Shown here: positions 57,483-64,000 of the stretch, one piece after another
Layout of the letters: each line of letters starts with the position of its first letter
How positions within the stretch are numbered: the first letter of the stretch is position 1
Assembly: GCA_022483015.1 (NCBI GenBank)
Contig: JAKVOB010000001.1
Location: 434,001-498,000, forward strand
Direction of reading: 5' to 3'
Source: Atopobiaceae bacterium
Lineage (GTDB): Bacteria; Actinomycetota; Coriobacteriia; Coriobacteriales; Atopobiaceae
DNA: 64,000 bases
Translations under genes and position numbers: made by a program
Notes under the pieces: model-generated
The model's input: the letters and a program-made list of their open reading frames with translations, nothing else
What the model was told of the DNA's origin: nothing
The model's database searches: none

Positions 57483-58277
57483 CTACCCCAGTGCGGCCGT
57501 CCGCACGGCCTCGAAGGTCGCGGCGTCTCGCGTGGCGACGAGCTCCTGGGGAAAGCCGATTCCCTCGAGCATCGCCAATGCCGCAGGGACCTTGCCCACC
57601 GATGCGCTGATGTGGGCATCGGTGTTCACGGCGACCATGCATCCCAGCTCGGCGCAGCATTCCGCGATCCTGGTGCAGGGTGCCAGCGAATGGTCCGCCT
57701 GCGCGTCCAGGCTGTGCTCGTTGATCTCGATGAGCTTGCCGGCATCGCGCGCGGCACCGACCACCGTGGGCACGTCGAAGTCGACACCCGAGCGCCCGGT
57801 GTGCCCGAGGACGAGCACGTTGGAATCTGCCAGGGCAGCGAGGTACATCCGCGTGGTCTGCGCCACCGTGGCGCCCTCGCAGAAGCCGGCATAGTGGATC
57901 GACGCGATGGCATAGTCCTGGTCGGGGACCACATGCTCGTAGAGCGTGCGCTCGGTCGCATAGCGGCTGCCCACGATGCTCTCAGGTACGGGGATGTCCC
58001 ACCCGTAGAGGTGTCCCTCCAGGTCGACGATGTCGGCCTCGACCCCATGGAGCAGGCGCACACCATGCCACACGCGCGGCCAGACCGCCATGTTGACGAA
58101 GTACTGGTAGTCACGGATGTCGAAGCCCGTGCCATAGAGCATGCTCGAGAAGTGCTCGGTGTCACCCAGGAGCTCCAGGTCGGCATCGGCAGCGGCACGC
58201 ACGTTCTCCTCGATGGTCGAGTAGGCATGGCGGGAGTAGAGCGTATGGGTATGGACGTCGCAGCGGTTCTGCAGCAT
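57483..58277 (-). CDS. PHP-domain phosphoesterase
   Basis: 264 residues. Histidinol-phosphatase-like PHP fold (YcdX type): first motif DVHTHTLYSRHAYST (metal-binding His residues), GVEADIVDLEG, ASIHY, LGHTGR, EINEHSLDA, and the VNTDAHIS motif near the end. Divalent-metal phosphatase or phosphodiesterase of unknown substrate. Start at 58277, preceded by AGGTCCCTCTCAC without a clear ribosome site. Converges on xth with 13 bp between stops. Confidence 0.88.
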   Translation of the reverse strand: MLQNRCDVHTHTLYSRHAYSTIEENVRAAADADLELLGDTEHFSSMLYGTGFDIRDYQYFVNMAVWPRVWHGVRLLHGVEADIVDLEGHLYGWDIPVPESIVGSRYATERTLYEHVVPDQDYAIASIHYAGFCEGATVAQTTRMYLAALADSNVLVLGHTGRSGVDFDVPTVVGAARDAGKLIEINEHSLDAQADHSLAPCTRIAECCAELGCMVAVNTDAHISASVGKVPAALAMLEGIGFPQELVATRDAATFEAVRTAALG

Positions 58278-58343
58278 GTGAGAGGGACCTTCCTGTCGGG
58301 ACTCCCTCGAGTATGGCAGCAACCGCGCGAGCGCGCGAGGTCC

Positions 58344-59534
58344 CTACCGATACTGGGCGGCGAGCGCCTCCCAGGCAGGCATGGACCCCTCGATGGTGGC
58401 CTTGCTCACGCAGTAGCCCACGCGCACCCAGCCACCACAGCCGAAGGAGTCCGACGGCACCGGCAGGAGCTCGAGGGCCTTCGCGCGCTCGAAGAAGGCG
58501 TTGGCATCGGGCTCGAGCGCGCGCACCCACAGATAGAAGGCACCCTGGGGCTCGATGTAGTCATAGCCCAGGCGCGTGAGGCCACTCGTCAGCGCGACAC
58601 GATTCTCGGCATAGGCGGCGACATCGGCGGGCACGTCCACGCAGTCGATGATGACATGCTGGAACAGGGCCGGGGCGCACACGAAGCCAAGGGCGCGGCC
58701 GGCGCCAGCCACAGCCGACACCAGCTGGTCATGCTCGGGGTTGGTGGGGGGCACGAGGGCCCAGCCGATGCGCTCGCCCGGAAGCGACAGCGACTTCGAA
58801 TACGAGTAGCACACGACGGTGCGCCCGTAGATGCCCGGCACCCACGGCACGTCCGCGCCGTAGGTGATCTCGCGATAGGGCTCGTCCGAGATGAGGTAGA
58901 TGGGATGGTTCCTCTCGGCCGAGGCGGCCTCGAGGGCGGAGGCCAGGTCGGCGAGGTTCTGCGCCGAGTAGACGGCGCCCGTGGGGTTGTTGGGCGAGTC
59001 GATGATCACGGCTGCGGTGCGGTCCGTGATAGCGGCTGCCACGGCGGCGACGTCGACCTGGAAGGTCTCGAAATCGGCCATGACCTCCACGCAGGTGGCA
59101 TCGCAGGTCTCGATCCAGACGCGATACTCCGGGAAGTACGGGGCGATGACGATGACCTCGTCGCCCGGGTTGGTGATGGCATGGAGCGTGATCGAGATCG
59201 AGGCGGCGGCACCGCAGGTGACATAGAGGTCGGCCGGGTCATAGGTGCAGCCGGCCTCGCCGCCGAAGCGGCGGTTGAGCGAGCCGGCGATGGCGGCGCG
59301 GCACTCGGGCAGGCCGTTCGCCGGCGTGTAGCTGTGGAGCTTGGCAGCCGGCAGGGTCGCTGCACGCTCGATGGAGCGACGGACCTCGTCGGGAGCAGGG
59401 ACGGATGGGTTACCCAGCGAGAAGTCAAAGACCTTGTCGGCACCGATCTGGGCCTTCCGGGCACCGCCATAGGCCGCGATCTCGCGGATGGACGACTTCG
59501 ATGCGCCGTAGGCATACATCTTCTGGTTGATCAC
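58344..59534 (-). CDS. PLP-dependent class I aminotransferase
   Basis: 396 residues, fold-type I. The PLP lysine lies in YSYSKSLSLPGERIG; also DFSLGNPSVPAP near the N-terminus, SPNNPTGAVYS, and the Asp in ISDEPYRE. The C-terminus (GGWVRVGYCVSKATI) has the substrate-binding Arg. The type is aspartate/alanine-like, but the donor specificity is not clear. Start is a GTG at 59534 with GGGAGG upstream; an ATG 15 nt further in is an alternative. It lies between the PHP gene and tRNA-Lys on the same strand. A paralogue is at 18792-19958. Confidence 0.85.
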   Translation of the reverse strand: MINQKMYAYGASKSSIREIAAYGGARKAQIGADKVFDFSLGNPSVPAPDEVRRSIERAATLPAAKLHSYTPANGLPECRAAIAGSLNRRFGGEAGCTYDPADLYVTCGAAASISITLHAITNPGDEVIVIAPYFPEYRVWIETCDATCVEVMADFETFQVDVAAVAAAITDRTAAVIIDSPNNPTGAVYSAQNLADLASALEAASAERNHPIYLISDEPYREITYGADVPWVPGIYGRTVVCYSYSKSLSLPGERIGWALVPPTNPEHDQLVSAVAGAGRALGFVCAPALFQHVIIDCVDVPADVAAYAENRVALTSGLTRLGYDYIEPQGAFYLWVRALEPDANAFFERAKALELLPVPSDSFGCGGWVRVGYCVSKATIEGSMPAWEALAAQYR

Positions 59535-59597
59535 AGGGGCCTCCCGAGGTCGAACGCGAGGTCGGGGCGAACCGCCCCGACCTCGATGTCTGCATGG

Positions 59598-59670
59598 TGG
59601 GTCGTGTGGGCCTCGAACCCACGACCTTGGGATTAAAAGTCCCCTGCTCTTCCAACTGAGCTAACGACCC
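59598..59670 (-). tRNA. tRNA-Lys (UUU anticodon)
   Basis: On the minus strand GGGTCGT...ACGACCC forms the acceptor stem, with TTAGCTCAGTTGGAAGAGC (D arm), loop CTTTTAA around anticodon TTT, and GTGGGTTCGAGGCCCAC (T arm). Length 73 nt; the CCA is encoded next (59597-59595). All elements are complete. Confidence 0.95.
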
Positions 59671-59724
59671 GTGCGTCTGTCACATGCTACCACGGCGTCG
59701 GGCGGCCGGCCGCCACGGACACGC

Positions 59725-61002
59725 CTACTCCCAGGCCCACTGCCCGTGGACGAAGACCGGTACCTCCTCGCCGGTGGCCTTGATGCCCGTGATGGCGAGG
59801 TCGTCGGTCCCGATCATGAAGTCGACGTGCGTGTGGCTGTGGTTGACGCCGCGCTCCAGCAGCTCGTCCTCGGTGAGGTCGTAGCCACCCTCGTAGCACT
59901 CGGGGAAGCCGGTCCCCAGCGCCAGGTGGCAGCTCGCGTTCTCGTCATAGAGGGTGCTGTAGAACAGGAGGTCGCTCTCGCGGATGGGGGTGTTCTTGGA
60001 TATGAGCGCGCACTCGCCGAGGCGGCACGACGAGTCGTCCGTCTCGATGATGTGGCGCAGCACGTCCTGACCCTGGCCCGCGGCATACTCCACGACACGG
60101 CCGCCCTCGAAGCGGAGCCAGAAGTCGCGGATGACGGAACCGTCATGCACGAGGGGCATGGCCGCGTGGACCACGCCGTCGGCACGGAGCCGGTCGGGGC
60201 TCGTGAAGACCTCCTCGGTGGGGATGTTGGGGAAGAACTTATGCCCGGCCGTGGTACGGCCGCTGCCACCCTCCCAGACATGCCCGGCCGTCATGCCGAT
60301 CGTGAGGTTCGTGCCGTTGGCAGCCTGGTAGTGCAGGGCGTCGAAGTGGTTGCCGTTCATCATGCGCTTGGCCTTCTCGAAGGCGGCGTCATGCGTGGCC
60401 CAGGCATCGGCCGGGTCGTCATCCACGCGCGACACGTCCAGGATGGCCCGCCAGAGGCGCAGCATCGCCTCGGAGTCGGAGAGGTCCGGGAAGACCTTGC
60501 GCGCCCACGGGAGCTGCGGCACACCGATGATGGACCACGCGTTCTGGTTGAAGTCGAGGCCATGGCGCCAGACCTTGCATGAGGCGTTGCGCACGCGACT
60601 GGCCGTGGCAGGCTTCACGGGGTCTATCCCCTTGAGCCCGTCGGGGTCATCACCGTCGATCCAGAGGAAGCAGGCACCCTGGGCGGCGAGCGAGTTCATC
60701 TGCTCGACCTTCCATGAGGGGCAGGTCTCGAAGTAGCTCGTCGGGCAGCTCTGGAACTCGAGGCGGCGCAGGACGTCATCCGTCCAGATCACGGTGACGT
60801 GAGACGCCCCTGCCTTGTATCCCTCGGATACCACCAGGCGGCAGAAGTCGGCCGCGCCGACCGGTGCCGTGATGACGAGCTCCTGGTCCTTCTCCACGGC
60901 GACGCCCTGCCTCACGGCAAGCCTCGCATAGGCACGCACGCGGTGTTCGAGCGAGCGCATGGCGGCATCGCACTCTGCATCAGACATCGGTATCTCAACC
61001 AT
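59725..61002 (-). CDS. M29-family aminopeptidase (PepS/AmpS-like)
   Basis: 425 residues. The thermophilic-aminopeptidase family (M29) pattern is visible: N-terminal VAVEKDQELVITAPVGA, middle FPNIPTEEVFTSPDR and RDFWLRFEGGRVVEYAAG, then the C-terminal zinc region with LGECALI (Glu), CHLALGTGFPEC (His) and HSHTHVDFMIG (His). Removes N-terminal residues from peptides in the cytoplasm. Start at 61002, with AAAGGAGGACC about 10 nt upstream. The upstream frame lacks a start. Single gene. Confidence 0.9.
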   Translation of the reverse strand: MVEIPMSDAECDAAMRSLEHRVRAYARLAVRQGVAVEKDQELVITAPVGAADFCRLVVSEGYKAGASHVTVIWTDDVLRRLEFQSCPTSYFETCPSWKVEQMNSLAAQGACFLWIDGDDPDGLKGIDPVKPATASRVRNASCKVWRHGLDFNQNAWSIIGVPQLPWARKVFPDLSDSEAMLRLWRAILDVSRVDDDPADAWATHDAAFEKAKRMMNGNHFDALHYQAANGTNLTIGMTAGHVWEGGSGRTTAGHKFFPNIPTEEVFTSPDRLRADGVVHAAMPLVHDGSVIRDFWLRFEGGRVVEYAAGQGQDVLRHIIETDDSSCRLGECALISKNTPIRESDLLFYSTLYDENASCHLALGTGFPECYEGGYDLTEDELLERGVNHSHTHVDFMIGTDDLAITGIKATGEEVPVFVHGQWAWE

Positions 61003-61167
61003 CTGGGTCGGTCCTCCTTTGCGCCTCGGCGCATAGAGCCTCATCGTCGCCCGTCCGCTCTGGACGGGCGGTCCTGCGGGCCCCGGCACGTCCCCTGGGG
61101 GTCTCCCGCATGGCAGCTTGTACCCTATCATCCATGTGGGAACCTGACATGCGCGAGCGGTCGTGAT

Positions 61168-61674
61168 TCAGCAGCGAAAGAGCGTGGGATCGTCCGCCGC
61201 CGAGTCCTCTCCCAGGCAGAAGCCGAGGGCACGGGCGAGGGGGACCGCCAGCATCGAGGCATCACCGAGGACGACGGCCGGCACCACGTAGACCTTCCGC
61301 CAGAACGTCCGGTCACGCGCCATGAGGCAGGCATAGGCATAGAAGTCACGCGTGACCTCGACCGGGATTCCACGCGCCGCATACCAGCCGGGAATCGAGG
61401 ACACGCCCGAGTCCGCGAGGAACTCCCTTGCCTCCCCGCACCCGGCCATCGGATACGGGGGGATGTCATAGCCCTCGTGACGGGCGACCTCCCAGATGAG
61501 CATCTCCCCTGCAGGGAAGAAGGCAAGGTCCCCACCCGCGACCTCGAGGGAGAGGGCCATGAGTGCGTCAGGCGATACGGCCTTGGGCAGGTGAGGGCTG
61601 ACGCCGACATCCCCGGCCTCACACCCCCAGCGGGCAAGACGCGCCAGGACCTCGCGCACGAGCGGCTCCACCAT
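61168..61674 (-). CDS. Hypothetical protein, 168 aa
   Basis: I do not recognise this protein. It is cytoplasmic in appearance, with alternating hydrophobic strands (LSLEVAGGDLAFFPAGEM, FWRKVYVVPAVVLGDASML) and Cys residues at the ends (WGCEAG, LFRC). The frame continues upstream through tRNA-Gly but that part is not coding; ATG at 61674, with GGAAGCGAGGTC upstream, is the sensible start. It lies 165 bp upstream of the aminopeptidase gene on the same strand. Confidence 0.55.
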   Translation of the reverse strand: MVEPLVREVLARLARWGCEAGDVGVSPHLPKAVSPDALMALSLEVAGGDLAFFPAGEMLIWEVARHEGYDIPPYPMAGCGEAREFLADSGVSSIPGWYAARGIPVEVTRDFYAYACLMARDRTFWRKVYVVPAVVLGDASMLAVPLARALGFCLGEDSAADDPTLFRC

Positions 61675-61750
61675 GACCTCGCTTCCGTCCCCACGTCCGG
61701 AACCGACCGATATGAGACGGGCCCCTTTCGGGGCCCGAGGCTGTTCTTGG

Positions 61751-61822
61751 AGCGGGCAACGGGATTCGAACCCGCGGATGATGGCTTGGGAAGCCATTGC
61801 CTTACCACTTGGCGATGCCCGC
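61751..61822 (-). tRNA. tRNA-Gly (CCC anticodon)
   Basis: On the minus strand GCGGGCA...TGCCCGC acceptor stem, D arm CGCCAAGTGGTAAGGC, anticodon stem-loop ATGGC-TTCCCAA-GCCAT with anticodon CCC, T arm CGCGGGTTCGAATCCCG. Length 72 nt with an encoded CCA following (61750-61748). Confidence 0.95.
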
Positions 61823-61889
61823 ACGTGGCAGATTCTATCACAGCGCGACAACGCCGGGTCCTGCCATGCCCCCGGCGCCGGTTGAGGCC

Positions 61890-64000
61890 TTACGACCTCC
61901 TGATGGCCTCGCAGACCACCTGGGCGACGGCGTCGACCTGACGGGCGTCGATCTGGTCGGAGACGTCATCCGCCGTATGCGAGAGGGCCGGCGAGCCTCC
62001 GCGGCCGGTGCCCATCACCGTGATGGCACGTACCGACTTGCGCATGGCAGGCGTCGCGTCGGTATCGCCCCAGGAGTGGTCGATCTTGTCGAGAGGGACA
62101 TGGAGCGCATCGGCCGTGCGGGTCACGAGGCCCACCAGGCGGCGGTCGGCGCGACGACTCAGCGTGGCACCCTCGCGCGTGAGCACCGCGAGGTCACCCG
62201 CCCCCACGCAGTCGAGGTTCACGAGGAAGGCCCCACGGATGTCACGGCGGTGCTCCTCGAGGAATGCCTTCATGCCCGCATGGTCGAGTGCGGAGGCTCC
62301 CGTGGCCACGAACCAGATGTCATGGCAGACGAGCTGGTCGTCACCCATGTGCAGGATCTCGTCACGGAGGTCGTCAGGGTCGGGCTCGTCGGCAGTGTCG
62401 CGCAGGTCGGCCGAGACGGCCGCCCCGCCCTTCCAGTCGGAGGGATGCCTGCGGGCACCATGCTGCTCGGCATCGTCCTCGGACGCGAGGTTCTCCCACG
62501 AGCCGATCTGACGACCGTCCTTCTTGGCGTCATAGTCGTCGCCGACGCCGAGCCAGTCGCCCATCGAGTCGTCATCGCTGGACTTCTTGGCCTTGTGGCC
62601 GAAGAGGTGATGCTTGCGCGAGGGCTCCTCCTCGGGTGCCGGCACGGCAGCGGCCCCACGAGACGCAGATGGGCTCACGACGCCGATGTCGTCCGAGACA
62701 CGAGGCTCCATGGGCTCGTCGTCGGTCGGGGGGATGGGTGCATAGAGCTGGGTGGAGCCAAGGTCGACCCCGCCGTCGATCCGCTGCGGGGAAGGCATCT
62801 GCGAGAGCGTCGGGCGCGTGGGGTCGTCAGCCGTGGAGGCCGAACCCCCGCGCGGCGAGAAGCCCACGACATTGCCGCCGGCAGGCTGGTCACCCTCGTC
62901 GGCGTCGATCCTGGGGAGCGGACGGGAGGAGGCCAGGGGGTCCGGGTCGTCCGTCTCGGGGTTCGGAAGGTCGAAGAGGACCGCCCTGCGTGCGACGTTG
63001 GCAGAGGCCGGGTGGAAGCTCGACGTGCCCCAGCTCGGGTCGTCGACAGCCGCGGCCGCCGGCATGTCCTGCACGGGCATGGGCTTGGTAGCCGAGGGGT
63101 CGTCGTGCGGCATCGCATCGAGGCCGCTCGTGTCCTTGTCGAACTCATCGCCGGGGTCCTCGTCCATCGAGAGGGACAAGGCGTCGATCGGAAGCGTCGC
63201 AGAGGAGTCCGTCGGTACGGACACGGCAGGTTCAGCGGGCTCTGCGGCCATGGCGGGCTCACCAAGCTCTGTGTCCTCGGATGGTGGCTCTTCCTCGTCC
63301 GTCTCCTGGGCATCCCCCTCTGGCACAGTCGCAGACGCGGATGGGAGCGGTGCCGCCGACGTGGTGTCATCAGGTGCGGGGGCCGACGAGCCGAAGGCAT
63401 AGGAGTCGACGGAGTCGCGGCCGTCCATGGTGGGGAGCGAGATGAGGCCAGGGATCAGGGGGTCGCCCTGCCCGTCCGCCACGGTCTGTTCGGGAGAGGC
63501 CGCCTCGTCCTGGGCAGAGGTCTCGGGATGCGAGTCGTCATCGTTCAGGACGTCGTCCACGGGAACCCCGCCCTGCCATTGCACCTCATCCTGCCGCGGT
63601 GCGGACGCGCCGCGCTCCGCCTTCTTGGCCTCTGCGGTCTCCTTGGCCTTGCCGGCCGCCACACGCACCTTGCCAGCGAACGAGGACATGAGCGAGCGGC
63701 CCTTGTGGGCGACCATGACGACCTTGTCCTTCGCCTCGCCCGCGACCTCCTTGGCATGTTCGGTATCGAAGCCCCTGCCAGAGTTCTCCTGGGCCAGGGC
63801 ATCGTCATAGGCATTCTCGTAGGAGGCGTCGACCACGTCGTCGTCAGGCCTGCCGATGCGGCCCACGTCGACACGCGGCCTCCTCGAGGGCGAGAGGAAC
63901 GAGGGCATCGGCGGCTCGATGGGCTCAGGCTCGGCAGGCTCGGACTCGACAGGCTCGGCCTGCTCGGGCACGTCCTGTGCCGCAGGAGCCGGCACCACGG
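61890..64000 (-). CDS. M28-like peptidase C-terminal half with a long disordered region (N-terminus outside the window)
   Basis: At least 703 codons; the frame is still open at the window end. The last 180 residues look like the second half of an M28 (aminopeptidase Y-type) zinc peptidase: IWFVATGASALDHAGM, LVNLDCVGAGD, KIDHSWGDTDATP and LSHTADDVSDQID, with the late His ligand. Before it lie about 500 residues of low-complexity Asp/Glu/Pro/Ser/Ala sequence with short basic patches (KKAERGAS, RKHHLFGHKAKK), which are probably disordered. The first half of the peptidase fold and its HxD metal motif are not visible and may lie upstream outside the window. Confidence 0.7.
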   Translation of the reverse strand, partial: VVPAPAAQDVPEQAEPVESEPAEPEPIEPPMPSFLSPSRRPRVDVGRIGRPDDDVVDASYENAYDDALAQENSGRGFDTEHAKEVAGEAKDKVVMVAHKGRSLMSSFAGKVRVAAGKAKETAEAKKAERGASAPRQDEVQWQGGVPVDDVLNDDDSHPETSAQDEAASPEQTVADGQGDPLIPGLISLPTMDGRDSVDSYAFGSSAPAPDDTTSAAPLPSASATVPEGDAQETDEEEPPSEDTELGEPAMAAEPAEPAVSVPTDSSATLPIDALSLSMDEDPGDEFDKDTSGLDAMPHDDPSATKPMPVQDMPAAAAVDDPSWGTSSFHPASANVARRAVLFDLPNPETDDPDPLASSRPLPRIDADEGDQPAGGNVVGFSPRGGSASTADDPTRPTLSQMPSPQRIDGGVDLGSTQLYAPIPPTDDEPMEPRVSDDIGVVSPSASRGAAAVPAPEEEPSRKHHLFGHKAKKSSDDDSMGDWLGVGDDYDAKKDGRQIGSWENLASEDDAEQHGARRHPSDWKGGAAVSADLRDTADEPDPDDLRDEILHMGDDQLVCHDIWFVATGASALDHAGMKAFLEEHRRDIRGAFLVNLDCVGAGDLAVLTREGATLSRRADRRLVGLVTRTADALHVPLDKIDHSWGDTDATPAMRKSVRAITVMGTGRGGSPALSHTADDVSDQIDARQVDAVAQVVCEAIRRS

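Noticed and set aside
61675-61851. Upstream extension of the hypothetical gene to 61851
   Set aside because: It would read through tRNA-Gly and has no ribosome site.

Overview
The window is about 64 kb of very GC-rich actinobacterial chromosome. The gene set suggests an anaerobic member of the Coriobacteriia, probably an Olsenella/Atopobium-like Atopobiaceae: pyruvate:flavodoxin oxidoreductase, carbamate kinase, flavodoxin, several family 3 glycosidases, a sortase-anchored Cna-B adhesin and a short SRP RNA. The genus is inferred from gene content, not from a marker search. High GC produces long antisense open frames over almost every gene; these were discounted.

Layout. 1-7 kb: pgi (cut by the window edge), a hypothetical gene, trxA, a PAP2 phosphatase, and the dnaX-ybaB-recR recombination/replication operon. 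7-16 kb: a glycosidase region with a circularly permuted, membrane-anchored GH3 enzyme plus a GtrA-like membrane protein, a LytTR/GHKL two-component system, and a second, canonical GH3 enzyme with a C-terminal membrane region. 16-25 kb: a lipase-like protein, DedA, the SRP RNA gene ffs, an aminotransferase, adenine deaminase with the MtnA isomerase, flavodoxin and YitT. 25.6-36.2 kb: a giant Cna-B surface protein, about 3,500 codons, with an in-frame 1,953-bp tandem duplication and a cluster of three 1-nt insertions that splits it. 36-40 kb: nifJ. 40-49 kb: carbamate kinase, a GNAT enzyme, a purH operon that includes an OmpR-type two-component system, a DUF2207 protein and ferritin. 49-58 kb: gluQ, a trigger-factor-like protein, the folE-folPK-birA operon, sirtuin, patatin, exonuclease III and a PHP enzyme. 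58-64 kb: a second aminotransferase, tRNA-Lys, an M29 aminopeptidase, a hypothetical gene, tRNA-Gly, and the C-terminal part of an M28-like peptidase with a long disordered region.

How parts fit. The ade-mtnA pair, with a divergent aminotransferase, suggests recycling of methylthioadenosine products. folE and the FolP-FolK fusion cover three steps of folate synthesis. The GH3 enzymes around the LytTR system look like a regulated surface glycan-degradation island. 

Most unusual structural signal: two 194-bp imperfectly palindromic elements (17448-17641 and 25326-25519). They sit in the two longest convergent intergenic gaps, diverge in sequence, but keep length and pairing. No CRISPR array, insertion sequence or prophage was seen.
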